A stretch of DNA of 64,000 nucleotides from positions 1 through 64,000 of the forward strand of contig QANT01005506.1 of the NCBI GenBank assembly GCA_003254885.1, written 5' to 3'. The notes beneath the pieces were generated by a model. It was not told where the DNA came from, searched no databases, and was given only the letters and a program-made list of their open reading frames with translations. Positions 11,919 to 24,801 of this stretch are shown piece by piece. The position numbers and the translations under genes were made by a program. Source of the stretch: Purshia tridentata (taxonomy: Eukaryota > Streptophyta > Magnoliopsida > Rosales > Rosaceae). Positions within the stretch are counted from its first letter, which is position 1. Each line of letters begins with the position of its first letter.

Positions 11919-13299
11919 GGCGATTCGGTGATGGACACTCACTGAGTAAGGTTGCCGAGTTTGGCTTTCTTTGTGCTTTGCTTGAGCGAGGAGGCACTGA
12001 ACTGTGTCTGTGTGTGTTCTTGTTTATGTGGTAGACTGGTAATTCGAGGGCAGGTAAGGGTGTGATCGTATGCTTCTCGGACAAAGTTTAATAGGGTGGC
12101 GGGTAAAGTAGGCCTGCCTGGCAAAGAAGGCCTGAGTGCTGTATGGTCCGGGCTGAGTGGGTAGGTCGCTTCGGTCCAGTCAATGGACCATCATGGGCTC
12201 CAAATTTTTAAGTGCAAACACATATAAATTATCAGCGGAATTGATTCAATTTAATAAAGCCATTTACAAATAAATTAATAAAATTTTTCAATGCATATTT
12301 TTTGTAGTTTTATTTTAGTCACTATTAATCATACGAAAAAAGATGAATTACAATAAATCAATAAACATATATATACTATTATATATGTTTAGATATATAT
12401 TAAATTTGTTTCCGACTGCTACCTACCAAAATAATTTAGAGTTTATGTTTTGTAATCCAAATTCTAAACTAAATATATTTTTAGGGTATATAGGGCAATG
12501 TGAGATGACCCCCCAAAATTGGTATATAGGTGTAAGAAAATCCTAAATGGAATACAACCCATCCTAATTCAAGTGGGATAACAAGCACAAACACTACCCA
12601 TATATTGTTTTTTTTTTCTTTTTAATCTAAAGGCAAAGGCAAACACTGAAGAATTGTGGTGCAATTTGGATTGAGGTGATTCAAACCTGAGTTTGAGCTG
12701 CAGCCCCTACACTCGACTATCTCGATTAACTTTCTCAAGTATAAATTTTTATATACACTCAACCAACTCGATTATTTTCTTGATCATCTCTTTGATCATC
12801 TTGATTTTAATCTAAACATCCGACTTATTAGATAATTTGGTCATTTTACAGTAAAAAATATCAAAATTATTAACTTTTGAAAGCATGAGACAAAAGTCAC
12901 TAAATTGTAACTTGTAACTTGTAACTTGTAACTTGTAAGTAACTTGTTATTTGACCCAAAAAAAAAAAAGTACCTTGTTGTTAATAATAATATGGGTTAG
13001 TTATTTTACGAAATTTTGAATTTAAGAAGAAAAGCCCAAAATGAGCCCAGAATTCTAATCGTCGTTGGATCCCCGCGGTCCAAGGCAATAGAAGGAAGTT
13101 GGAATATTCCTTAATAGTTCAGCAATCGTAGGGTCCATTTCGGCCCAATCATTATTCCAACTCAACTACTCTACTCTGACAGTGATCCTCCAAGTCAAGT
13201 CCCAAACCCTCTCCAGTCTCCACCTCCACAGTTGAGAACCAGAAGGAAAGCCAGAGACTCTCTGTGAAGCACTCCAGCTCAGCTCACTCTGTGTATCCA
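11919..13299. other. Divergent intergenic region between RPN7 and the Ulp1-like gene
   Basis: About 1.4 kb holding both promoters. The middle (12200-13000) is AT-rich and carries no supported gene; one open frame of 67 codons at 12343-12546 has no recognisable features. A small heptamer repeat lies at 12908-12947. Confidence 0.6.
12908..12947 (+). repeat. TAACTTG heptamer minisatellite
   Basis: The unit TAACTTG is repeated about five times head to tail with one slipped unit (…TAAGTAACTTG), in the spacer between RPN7 and the Ulp1-like gene. Confidence 0.9.
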
Positions 13300-15338
13300 A
13301 TGGCCAAGCGAAAGCCTCGAAAAAACAATGCCCCCATTACCGTCGATCTCGACGACGATCTCCTCTCTCCCATTTCCGGCAAGTCCTTCTCTGTCTTGGC
13401 TCCTCTGTTGTCGCTTCTCCTCTGTTTCTTTTGCTTTGCCTCAATTTTCTGGTTGGAATTGCCATACACTTTTTTATTTTCCAAGTTTTAATCTTTTATT
13501 TGGTGTTTGGGGATTCCAGGAAACGCTTTTCCTTTAAATTAAAGAGGGAATCTTTTATAAATAAAGTTAAAATTTTTTGTAGTTTTGTTTAAAAATTGTT
13601 TTTTTATGTATATTGTCTTAGCTAAGGTTATCATGGACCTAAATTTTGGGATTTTATTTGGGAATTGATAGCAAAATAGCATGGAATGGAAAATAAATGA
13701 GAGAGAATTTGGGGTTATACAGAAATTTGGTTGAATATATTCTATATGGATATGGGTTAACCAGTTGTGTTGGTATTACTTTGTGTTTTAATCTTAGTGT
13801 TATTAAACTTACATCATATGAGAGAACTCTTTTGTTCTTATGATATTCCTACACTCAGATAACCAGGCAAGGAATATCAAGAAAAGTAAAACTTATTTCC
13901 ATTTTATTAGCTTATGTGCTACTTAAGTGAATTGCTTGATGGGTTAAGAGTGTTTGTGTCCTCCAACAGAGATTTACAAAGAACAAGTGTCGAAGCATCG
14001 CACTTGTTGGATGCATGTTTTAGCATCTTCGAAAGCTCAAAAGAAGAGAATAACTAAAAGTGAAACTGAAGTGATTAAAAAGAGATCGCCATGCTTTTTA
14101 AACTTTCCTCACCACAAGAGGTCAATGAGGAGATTTAAACACCGCAAGGATGCCAAGCAGGCAGCATCACTAGCTCAGAAGTCAACAAAAAAATTAAACC
14201 ACCGTAAGGATGCCAACCAAGCAGTGCCACTATCTCAGAGGTCAACAAGGAGATTTAACAACCGCAAGGATGCCAACCAAGCAGTATCACTACCAAGTGA
14301 AAAGCAAAAGCTAAATTCTGAAGAGTTTTCGTTTTACTTTGAGTAAGTCCTGGTTTCAAATTTTAAGTAATCTGCTATGGAAAAGTAGCCCCAAACTTAT
14401 CATATGGGATTTTGTTTGAAATGTTTAGGAACTTATGGAAGAGCTTCTCAGAGGATAGGAGGACGTCTTTCACTTACCTTGACTGTATGTGGTTTGATTT
14501 GTACATGAAAGAATCCTATAAAGCCAAGGTGCTGACCTGGATTAAGAAGAAGCATATTTTTTCAAAAAAATATGTTCTTGTTCCTATTGTTTGCTGGTAG
14601 CTATTATCCATTACCTTGAGCTAAAATCCTTCCTTTCTATTAATGGTTGGAGTTCTAATATCTTCTTTTTTGAAATGCACCATTTTTAGGAGTCACTGGC
14701 GCCTCTTAATTCTCTGCCATATTGGTGAGAGTGTGCAATCCGAAACCCAAAAACCATGCATGTTGTTGCTTGATTCTCTTGAAAAGGCAGATCCTAGGCA
14801 GCTTGAACCATATATAAAAAGGTATGTTTATTCTTTAGCAAAACCTGTCTCCCTTTTTTCTGGACCATATTTGCTTTATTGGATGTGCCATTTGATTTAT
14901 CATTGTTTTCAGATTTGTAAAAGACATTTATGAAGTAGAGGGCACAGGTCTTATCTACGATATTCCTTTGTTGGTGCCTCAGGTGACCTAACCATGATCT
15001 CTTTCTGACTTTATATACTCATCTTAAAAAATTTTTATGTTTACTTATAAAAAGAAAAATTCAGGTACCACAGCAGAGAGATGATGTAGAATGTGGTAAC
15101 TTTGTTCTCTACTACATTAATTTGTTCATGGAAGGTGCTCCTGAGAATTTTAGCATTGAGGGCTACCCTTACTTTGTAAGTTTTTCCCTTTTACCATGTG
15201 TTTATTCTATGATGCACAGTTCATGTATTGTCAGTTATGCACTCCACCTTTCTCTGGAAATTGCAGATGAAAAAGAATTGGTTTACCCCTGAAAGCTTGG
15301 ACTGCTTCTGCAAAAAACTCTATTCCTCCGCTAAGTGA
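13300..15338 (+). CDS. Ulp1-type (C48) ubiquitin-like-protein protease
   Basis: Cysteine protease of the Ulp1/SENP family, expected to process SUMO or a related modifier. Exons: 13300-13378, 13970-14342, 14429-14596, 14690-14821, 14913-14982, 15065-15175, 15267-15338; 334 residues. The catalytic set is visible: His209 in SHWRLLIL, Asp235 in MLLLDSL, Gln278 in VPQQRDD, Cys284 in DVECGNFVLYY. The first intron appears to use a GC donor (CCG|GCAAGT); only this choice keeps frame into exon 2. Exon 2 codes a very basic N-terminal region with three 20-residue repeats. The protein resembles a small single-copy plant protein (Arabidopsis At3g48480, from memory). Substrate preference cannot be deduced. 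Confidence 0.9.
14128..14300 (+). repeat. Triplicated 60-bp coding repeat in the Ulp1-like gene
   Basis: Three in-frame 60-bp units, the last shortened, starting at 14128, 14188 and 14248. Each codes a 20-residue block of the type RRFNNRKDANQAVSLPSEK, with the core HRKDA(K/N)QA conserved. Units 2 and 3 are closer to each other than to unit 1. The segment is strongly positively charged and lies before the protease domain. Confidence 0.9.
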
Positions 15339-16637
15339 TGTCCATAAACTTAACAGTGAAAGAAAAGTCCATATGTTTTGGTTGACTTCAGGTGTACATT
15401 TTTTGTAGATTGGTTTAGCCAATTATAGTTCTTAAATGGATTCATGGTGAAAGGTGCAATGAATCCCGGTAGTTCATGATGCTACGAATGTTTAAGTGGA
15501 TGGATGACTGTTTGTTCTTAGGATGATTAAGTATCACAGGAAAAGCTTAAATTAAGAAAGAGAATTCTTAATATTATAGATGTTGACTCCTTTTTGGCCA
15601 ATATGTATTTCCTTGTTGCAAATTACAATTTAGTCTTTATTTTATGAAGAAGATAGTTGACAGTGCACAGTTTTGACATTGTATTAAGTTATTAACATGC
15701 GCAATCCTGATGTAAAAACGATCTCTTAGAAAATCAGTTATTTTTTGGTATAAAATAATGGAGAATATTTTTCCCGCTAAATGAGAGTTTGAAGACAAAT
15801 TAAACCCCGTAAACAGGTTTTTGGGGATCCAAAAACCCTCTAAACATGTTAAGACTTAAGGTGGCCGGCAGGCATCTAGAGCCAAGAGTTGCTTGGCTAA
15901 TTCAAATTAGCTTTTAATGAAAGCAAACATCTTCAATTGAGATCTGGAGATCACTTCCACTAGTGAATAGGATGATGGAACATGGTGCTTGAATCGATCA
16001 TTTTTTTATTTAATTTCCTTAGGTCAAAGATTACCCTTTTTATGAAGAATATTGGTTAATATGTAAATATATACTATGGAGAGTAAAAATCATTAGCATA
16101 ATCCCACATCGACTTAATTTCTTTCCCATGAGATACATAGTGTGTAATATATATGGTATCAAGAGAAGTACCACATGAATAGACCAAGCTCATATCATAT
16201 GCTTTGCCAGATCGAGTGTCTCCAGCCACAAACTTTACAAACTTAATTTACTAGTTTCTTATTATTTTTTTACTTCAAACTAATTTTTATTTATTACTAT
16301 TTTAATATAGTCGCAAATCCCAATATATTGCACGAAATCAAGCAGCCACAACAAGTACTTGATAGTTGATACCTGATTTACCATTCCTCCAAAGTTTGAG
16401 ATAGTTGAGTTAATTTGTTGCCAAGCATGTTAAAATGCAGTCTCGTGAGTACATAACAACAGTTAAAAAAGAGTAAAATGACATGTAGAAATTTGTGTTA
16501 CGCAGCATTTTTTTCATTCTATATGCCCTGTAAAAATTTCAGCTTAAGCTCTATACATTTTGGAATCTGAGCCCTGAGAGATTTAATTGTAGCAGAATTT
16601 CAGTTGAAAATGGATCGCTGTTGAAGGTCCTTGCATA
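15339..16637. other. Convergent intergenic region, Ulp1-like gene to bS21 gene
   Basis: Three-prime flanks of two converging genes. No coding sequence was recognised. A dispersed repeat at about 16010-16250 is the only structured part. Confidence 0.6.
16010..16250 (+). repeat. Dispersed repeat, copy 1 (second copy near 57.03 kb)
   Basis: From CCTTAGGTCAAAGATT to about AGTGTCTCCAGCCAC this stretch is a diverged copy of 57036-57335. Shared blocks include TTAGCATAATCCCACATC and AAGTACCACATGAATAGACC. No terminal inverted repeats or coding sequence are obvious. It could be a fragment of a non-autonomous element or solo LTR. Confidence 0.75.
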
Positions 16638-17903
16638 TCAATGATATGGAAGGTCTACTTCGTAATAGTCCCAATTATCATCTTGATCATCATAGTCCTT
16701 TTTGTTCTTCGGGGCTTCCTGTATGGCCTGCTTTGGATCTTTTGATTGTGGATACCTGACAGAGTTAAGCATATCAGAAGTGAGATGAGCAATGTCGAAA
16801 GGTCAATGAATCAGGTTTTGAAAGCAAGCAAAAATTTCACAGTTCATCAAGGCTGAGAAGCCCATATTATAATGTGATAAGAAAAAAGAAGTAAAATAGA
16901 CAATAACATATTTGAAGAGCAAAGAGATAGAGACCCTCAAAAATCCAAAAAGGCTAACATACAGAGTCCATCAAGATCAATTATGCAACGAAAAAAACAA
17001 GAGCAATGCAAAGTAATCTGTTCAAAAATTGAAATAGAGAATTAGAAGTAGAGAAAAAAAAATGCAAAGTAAACTTGTCATTTTTTTGTACCACTTTAAA
17101 TTCCTCAAAAATACATGCTAATGTCTGTCACATTTTCTTACGTCTCAATTGACAAACAAGTCTTTCACTATAAGGTGGAGATTATTAACATCAACTGCAT
17201 ACCTCGATCAGTGACCTGCAGTCAATCTGAAAAAGGCACCAAATTTACAAAGAAAATTTTTCAGACTGCTATGGAGGTTCAGTTGTCTAGCAATCACTAA
17301 TCAAAATTTCATTTTGAAGACAAGCATAATGAGAACATAAACAGCACAAAACAAAACACACCATCCCAAAACTTTCTTTCACTTTCTCACCAACCAAACA
17401 GACCCAAAAGTAATAAACTCACTAAAAATAATATAAAAGAAAAGAAAAGAAAAGAAAAGAGAGCCCAGAAATCAAAACCTTTTGCGGTTCTTTCTGGCAG
17501 CCTGTCTAGCTTTTCTCTTCTCTTTTTCCTGCTTGTTCTCAAAAAACCTCCTTCTCTTGCACTCTTGCAACACACCGGCCTTAAGGACCTCCCTTCTGAA
17601 GCGACCAACAAGCTTTTCCTCGGGCTCGTTCTCTTGCACTATGATCTGAACGTTGTAAGCTGATTTGAAGAAGAGAACATTTGAGTATGCCAGTGAGGGA
17701 CATAGTACATTGGCTGAAGAAGAAGAACAAGTTGATGGGACCCAGGTGGTGGCCACTATGGAGGCCCACCTAGATGGGGTTTTGGAAAAAGGGACACGTG
17801 GCGGCAGAGAGAGGTGGGGTGGTGCTGGTGCTGGTGCTGATTTTGAGGGAACGATGGAGGAGAGGAGCTTGGAGAGAGATGATGAGACAGCCATGATGGC
17901 CAT
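16638..17903 (-). CDS. RPS21: Chloroplast 30S ribosomal protein bS21
   Basis: Plastid small-subunit ribosomal protein encoded in the nucleus. Two exons, 17479-17903 and 16638-16755, give 180 residues. Residues 1 to about 80 are Ser/Ala/Pro-rich with few acidic residues, as in chloroplast transit peptides. The S21 core follows: NVQIIVQENEPEEKLVGRFR, then the EVLKAGVLQECKRRRFFENK stretch and a Lys/Arg-rich helix. The second exon codes an acidic, Tyr/Asp-rich tail (KDYDDQDDNWDYYEVDLPYH), as in plant plastid bS21 (GHS1-type). Residue 1 or 4 (MAIMAVSS) could be the start. The intron (16756-17478) holds an AAAAG microsatellite. Confidence 0.93.
17435..17461. repeat. (AAAAG)n microsatellite in the bS21 intron
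   Basis: About five pentamer units lie just downstream of the 5' splice site of the bS21 intron (minus-strand gene). Confidence 0.9.
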
Positions 17904-18733
17904 GGTGGTGGTGGTGGCTTTTGGGTTGCTGGTTGGGCTTTATTCTTCTACTAAAGGTGGCGGGGGTGGGGCCAGTGGGCCCGGTGAGATGAGTTTGGAG
18001 CTGATGTGGCGGGAAATAGGTTTTGTTTTTTGGGAGTTTCATCAATGGGTCCCATAAAATTTATGCTCTACTTTTTTTAAAAAAATAATAATTTTACAAT
18101 TTGTACCACAATAGATAAATAAAATTAAGAAAAGGATTAAAAGAGTTCTATACAAGGAGTTCAATTATAAATTTCGAAAAAAAAATTTCAATTTCTACAA
18201 AAATTAGACAAAAACGAAAATTGTTATTAAAATATAAAAATTTTATCTATTATATTTTTAAAATTTTTTTGAAGAAACTAAATTATATAATAAATTTCAT
18301 ATAATATATATTGGAGACAAATACTATTAAAATTTTTTTAGCTCTAAATTTCAAAATTTAACTCATGTGTTCTATTCTATATAAGAAAAAAGAAAAGTGA
18401 TTTTAAATAAATAAAGACTAAAGGTGATTGTATCTAAATATAAAAATTATCACATTAACGAGTAAAGTCTTTCATTATAATATATAATGTCATGGGAATT
18501 CTTTAGGTATTATCAATTAAGAATGGGAGATGGACCCAAAAATGTTTCATCCGTTGGCCATTGCCAATGATTTTGGATTGAACTAAAAAAATAATAAAAT
18601 ACAAACTTATGGAACTCTTGTTACACCACCATGTAAAAATTGGCGAATTTTAATTTTAATTAGTAAGATGGACTGTACAAAACAGGTTACAAAGGCATGA
18701 CGATTTTCTTTTTGGTGAATAAACTCGATAACA
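17904..18733. other. bS21 promoter and TEL2 3' flank
   Basis: About 830 bp. The part near 17904-18060 is G-rich and appears open on the plus strand only as a shadow of the bS21 gene and its leader. From 18060 to 18700 it is very AT-rich, with no gene or clear repeat. Confidence 0.55.
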
Positions 18734-21700
18734 TTAGTATTTCACATTGGAGTGGGGGATTATAATTGTCCCCTTGGATAGACTGGAAGGAAGCCCGACA
18801 CTCTTCGAAAGGGATGTACTTTCTCTTGACTCTAGTGCTCGGGAAGCTTGGAGGGCCATCTCAGCATGGAGTTGGAGACATTTCAAAGCCATCTAGGATA
18901 ACAAAATATATGTAAGCATCAGTTCATGTGAGCAATGAAAGAAGAAAGAACATTTTCGGCAGGTGGGAGGAATATGCCTCTCTCTCACAATCACCTGCCG
19001 TGAGAGGAGATGTACATGGCTGTGCCATTTCTGCATCCATTTCCAAAACTTTTGCAATTAAAGGGATTTGACATAGGCGAAGGCATCTCCCTCTTCCCTA
19101 TTACGGATGTATACACCTCATGTGTCTCTCTTCCATCATTTGCTAGGTGACCGTGATGAGAGAAATAAACACAAAAGGTGTATACAGCTGTTGTATGAAA
19201 GTTTTACTCGAAAATAAGAGTTCAAATAATGTTCAAGAAGTTGTTTTCAATAGATGTCACATTGTTTGCTTAGCATATTCATTCCCATAATACTATCAGC
19301 ATTCAAGTCAAGTTACTCATGTACCTGTTTTAAAAATAGGCAGTATGGCGAAGATAACAAAACTGTGAACCCTGTATGGAGCTTTAGAATTAGTTGCTTA
19401 CCGTATAGCACTCTCTGTCCGTGTCTGAGTCAGCTACATGAAGGGCCCATGTGCGAACCCATTCAATCCCGTTAGAAATTTCAGCATTTCCTTCAACAAA
19501 GGAGGTTGCTACATAAGAGGGATGAAGTGATAGCAATATGCATGAAGCTGCAAAAAGGACAGCTCTTCTGACATAAGCTTCCTTGTGAAGACATACCTCC
19601 CTGCATGAAGTTAGCACCATGGAATTCAGTGACATAAAATACAGTTTAATGCATATATACAGTGGTGAAGCTGCCATTAGAAAACCATAATAATAATCAT
19701 CATCTCACTTCTCACAAAGACATTTTTGCGACCAGGTCAAAAATACATTTTACAGTTAATAAAGGGTCTGGCAGTAATTTGTAATCACATGCTGGTTTTT
19801 TCTGTACAATACCTGGATCTTAGCATATCTAGAAGAGGGGCAGCCAGTGCAGATGCTTCTGGATGCATAGCTGCACATTTCATACAAACACCAAGCATAT
19901 AGATGAGTTTCCCCAGGACGATAAAATCTCTATCAAGTAAGTCAACACCCTGCCTTCTCTTATCGAAGCCCTGCATGGCAGGAAGCATAAATGCTGCTGC
20001 ATACACTGGAAACTTATTATGGGACCATTCCATTTGGGTTTTTTGTGTATTTTCTGATCTTAGGCTCCATTGGCGTGTCTTTCCTCTCTTAATCTGACCA
20101 GGTTTTGAGGGAAGTTCCCTCTCATAACGATTTGTCCAGTTCAGTAAAGATTCTGATTCTGATATCTCTTTCCAGGGACCAGCTCCAGGGGGCCCTATGT
20201 CGCTAGGCAAGAACCAAGCTTGGGTCTCTGATGTGGTTGATATGAGAGCCCTAGTCTGATGTTTAGGCTTTATAATTTTAGTATCAGCAAGCTCCTTAGC
20301 AGCTTCAGTCATTACATCAAGTATCATTATGCGTTGACTGACATCTATAATAGGTGAGTATAGTAGTTTGTTTAGAGTTTCAACAGACTCCAACGGACAT
20401 GTGACAAGCAAAGCAACCAATGTTCTTTGTCTCTTGTCTTCGTATGAATCTTCCTCTCCTTCTACAGCCAAGTCAGAGCAACGAACCTTTACTAGAGTTC
20501 TAACAAGATCACTTGCTACATGCTTAAGCTCATCAGGAGATGCTCGCACAAGTTTTTCAGCAACATCAAGAGCCTTCTCCACCTGCAATGTAAAAGATAA
20601 AAGTGATGATCTAGACGAGAATTTGTTGCACCAAATCTTTAAAGAACAGGCTGAACTGCCAGAGAGATTGCACCAAAACCCACTGCACTCTGGTAATCCA
20701 ACCATTTGTCATACCATCTCCCTAATTATTTAGTTGTTTATTGCAAGGAGCTGAGGACAATATTCATCTAGGATTCTAGCTTGTCTAAATGTCTACCAAA
20801 ATATCTCACAAGTTGCACCAAAAGATGGGCCTCATGTAGTCTAAAAACATATGGTGATGAATTTAGACCAATGCAATTAGTTTACTTACCCCGTCAGCAT
20901 CGTCAGATTTCCGAAGTGCCCCAACTACATCAACCAACTGTGAAAATTTTCTTTTCAAATCTGCATCATCATCTGACAAATCATATGGCTGTAAAGATGA
21001 GTCACTTGAGACATCAGAATTCTCACTAGCATCATCTTTGTCATCTTCATCAGAGACTGAATCATAATTTAGTGTAATTGGATCAATGATCTCATCTGGA
21101 TCAACCAACTTATATTCAGATAATTTCTTACTTTTACCCTTCCCATTACTTGCTATCCCATTATTGGCTTTGTGGTTTAAGCCCTTTTTCAGCTCTGAGG
21201 TAGATGCTTCAGATTTTTCAATACCCTGTTCTGTGCAGTTTTCAGTTCCCAGAGTCCCTTTCTCAGGGGTAGACAACCCAAATTCCCAGTCAATAGTCTC
21301 CTGTACACTATCATCGAGGTACAGAGGATTTTTCGGGTCAATCACCTTGGAGAACACTAATGCAACACTGCTAGCCATTTTCCGTACTAAATGATTAGGG
21401 CTTTCCAGCCTACCTGCCAACCAAAAGGACATGATATAACAGGAAGATACTAACCACCAACATTGCAAGACATTACTGCAGAGAAGGTGAAAGAAATTTA
21501 CAGCTCACTCCTTGGAGAATTGAATGCATCACATCCTTTGTCTCATCTAGTTCCTCTTTAGACATCTTCTCCAGGGAAAGGCCTACAGCTGCAGATACAT
21601 CTGATATTACAAGATTAAGTGCAACAAAATCTGAAAAAAGCATTATGAAATAATGAAGTTTTCTTTAATCCAACAGGATTTGTTATGGAAAGTTACTTAT

Positions 21701-24700
21701 GACATGTCAAGTATTCACATTAACATTGTAGGCTTGTAGATCACGTATGAAGAACCATGAGGATTCATCGCAGACTCCTACCATATGCTAGATAAAGAAA
21801 TGAAGAAGGATACAAATTTGCTGCTCAATTGGGGCTGACTGCACAAACTCCCTTTTAGACCATACTGCTACCAGATGTTGCAATGTGTCTAAAAAATGGC
21901 GGGTATTATGACCCTTAGCAAGTGAATTAGGATCAGGTGGACATTCAAGAACAGCAAACTGAAGGATCCATCGCAGGCAACAAAGAGGAAATACTTTCCA
22001 GAGTAAAAATTTGTCTGTAAACATGGACCTGATAAGAAGGAACCTGAAAATCAAACACTTGGTATAACAGGAAACAATACTGCGAAGTGAAATAATAGTA
22101 AAACAATGCATTCCTTCTGTATAACTAATTAAAGCAAACAAGAATTTCATAACTTGATCTTGAATTCAAATGAATTTCAGCATTATCTGAACTATCTGTT
22201 AAACCACAAACCATGCTGAGAAAACAATTTTGATTTCAAATAGCAAAGTTGTAATCTTAAATTGTGTCCACTCGATTAGAGGGGAAATATATTCACTGAC
22301 CTCACCGATATCTGGTATTTAAAAAGTCGATGAAATAATAGCCAAAGGATCCAGTAAGCTTCAACATCAGTCACATGTTCAGTTGCAAGCTGATGTAAAA
22401 GCTGCTCAGACATTCTTTCCACAGCATACAGATCTTTAATTGCTAGCATCATGTTCAACCAAAATTGGGAAACAGGGTTTGACTCGAAAACATCCGAGAT
22501 AAGTAACTCTATATTTGACGATAATAAGCTCTGGACATGTCTAAGAACCCTTGGGATTGTTTCACTTAAAAGCACATCTGTGAAAAAAGAAAATCAAACA
22601 CTTCGATTATAAATCCAAAGGCATCCTACAAGAATACTATTGCATATTGATTGTATTGCTCAATTAACCAGAGAAAATGAGTGGTTCCTCTTTTGTTTGC
22701 TGGAAACGAGTAACTTTCTGAAAGAACAACTTTTTCAAAAGGGGAAAACAAATTAGTGAAATCCAGTTCTTCTTGCACAAATATATCCTTTTATAGGGTG
22801 CATAACATTATAACAGTTACCTACAGATCCACGTCGACATATACGAGAAAATGCTTCGCCAACAAACAGTAAGGAACCATTCAAGTCATTTTTAGGGAAG
22901 GCTCCTTCATCTAATAGATTCATATTCCTGTCTTCTGCTAGAGAAAGAAGTTGAACGGTAACTTGCTTGAAGAACAAACTAAAGTACTTCTGTGAAGAGA
23001 AAACAATCAAATGGTAGCAACAGAAAATAGTTTAATCTGCAATTAAGAAGGGATATTATTTCTAACTCCATTCTGATGCCAGATTAACAGGATGTTATAA
23101 TAAAACATTAAAGTATGGTCATCATCTTAGCATACACTTTGTCAAAGCATAACAAGTACAAGAATTCAATTATCCAGCACAAGAGATAAAAGGATACTAT
23201 GACGAAAGCGAAGTTGGGGCTCTCAATTGTGCTTTGTCAGGTATAGATGCAACAATCTGTGCCACTCTGGATACAGCTGACTTGAGATTTTCATTTATAT
23301 AATCTTCAGATTGGCAAGAGACACCGAATTCTCTAGCCATCTGGAGCACCCCATTATTTTCAATCAGGCAAAGTATGAGTAACCTGTTGTAATGGTAAGA
23401 AGAGGTCAGCAGAATGACTGTTAGTCACCAGTTATATTTCAGAGATTATGCTGTTAAACCAGATAATATACAGTGGAATGGGATAGAAACAGGTCCTCAA
23501 TCCATACCTTTCAGTATTAGAGTGGACAGCATTAACATCAAGATCATCACTTCCACTCTGCTGTAGACGAGGGACCAAGGTCTGAACAACCTCAGTGGCA
23601 ATCCCATTAACAAAGAAAACATCATAGACATGTTTACGTGCTGAAAAGGGAAAACAAGCTAGCCAACTAGAAGCAAGATCTGCATGCAACAACAAAACAT
23701 AAAATATATAAAGACATGCACAACAACCTGTCAATAGAAAAAGACATTTGCGACCAAAATCAATGAAAGAGAATGCAAATTTTCCTTAAGCTAATCTTCA
23801 GGAAAATCAGCCATCAGCCAGAATCTTTAGGTTTCATAAACCTTCAACTGAATTAATACTATCCTCAACATACTTGAAAACAAGGATTGTTAGTAATTTG
23901 TTCGAATGTTACAGCCAAAAGAATAAAAGATGAGAAAACTAAGTCCTGATTTGAAATCAGGTCACGTTGACTTGGTGAAATAGCCGTAATGATGGTGAAC
24001 ATACCAAAATTCCTAAACCTTGGAATTTTTTCTAGTGTTATTGTATGCCAGGCCAGGCTTTTCTAATAAAAAAAATGAAGAAAACACTACAACAAGGAAA
24101 AATAGAGGTAATAAAAGTACCAATTAACAGAACCCGAGCAAGTGTCGGGAATGCAGCTCCTCGGTAGAATGCCTGCCACCACTCGCTCCTCTCATCCGCT
24201 GATGGAGCCTTGGCACTAAGGACCTACACACAACACAAACCGAAAAGCATAAGAGTTCAAGAAAAGCATAGACTTTCGAGAAAACTCACGCCAAAATTTG
24301 AGCTTTCGATTGTCCATGAAAATGGCACACACCTGCTCTCTGTACCGCTCATCAATAGCACCTGCAATTCCACATTTCACTTCAATCAGTTTGCAAGAAA
24401 TCATTCTTCTGCTTAGACTAAAACGACACAAAATGTAAAATTTTCAATGTTCCGGATTTTGTTTCGATTTCTCGGTCTTTAATGATAAATTATCCAACAC
24501 TTTCTTATCCAATTTCTCGGAAACCAAACAACCGGCTCAAAAACTCGGAAATTCGAGACTTTTACTGCAGAAGCTCATAGTGAGACAGTAAACGAAGCTG
24601 AAACAGAGAAGTACGAGGAGGTTGGGAGTTGTGACCTGAGAGAAGAGAGGCGTCGAGAGGGAAGAGAAGAACAGCGAGGGAATGAAGCGCGCAAATCACT

Positions 24701-24801
24701 TCGTCTACGTGCTTGGCCTTCTTTACGTCTGAGATTACTTCTCCTACCTTGTCAAGCACTTTGAGTTCTACTTCGCTTCGTCTTCTCGGACCGTTCTCCA
24801 T
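18734..24801 (-). CDS. TEL2: TEL2/TELO2 homologue (telomere length regulation protein)
   Basis: HEAT-like repeat protein of the TTT (TEL2-TTI1-TTI2) co-chaperone that stabilises PIKK kinases such as TOR, ATM and ATR. Thirteen exons, right to left: 24636-24801, 24333-24361, 24121-24223, 23508-23679, 23198-23383, 22821-22978, 22301-22577, 21814-22028, 21502-21600, 20890-21413, 19813-20582, 19402-19600, 18734-18892; 1018 residues. Exon 2 is a 29-bp microexon. The conserved TEL2 C-terminal domain spans exons 10-11 (about residues 600-710; DLVRTLVKVRCSDL, SQRIMILDVMTEAAKELA). Exon 10 codes an acidic Ser/Asp stretch (about 555-590), the position where CK2 phosphorylation recruits R2TP in yeast and animals. 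For exon 6 the acceptor TTTAG|TTTG was chosen over TTCACAG|AAG, because only it avoids a stop. The start may lie 93 bases upstream (24894), but the used ATG fits homologues. Arabidopsis counterpart from memory: EMB2423, At3g48470. Confidence 0.92.

Noticed and set aside
11782-12084. Minus-strand frames around RPN7 exon 1
   Set aside because: Out of frame with the RPN7 start and without any recognisable domain.
12908-12947. CRISPR-like direct repeats
   Set aside because: Seven-base head-to-tail units without spacers in a plant nuclear context; a plain minisatellite.
17665-18057. Plus-strand open frame of 130 codons
   Set aside because: It lies antisense to the chloroplast bS21 exon and leader; its residues show no domain and the opposite strand clearly codes S21.
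22979-23010. Acceptor TTCACAG|AAG for TEL2 exon 6
   Set aside because: It creates an in-frame stop with exon 5; the acceptor ten bases further in restores the conserved YLFFKQVTVQLL reading.
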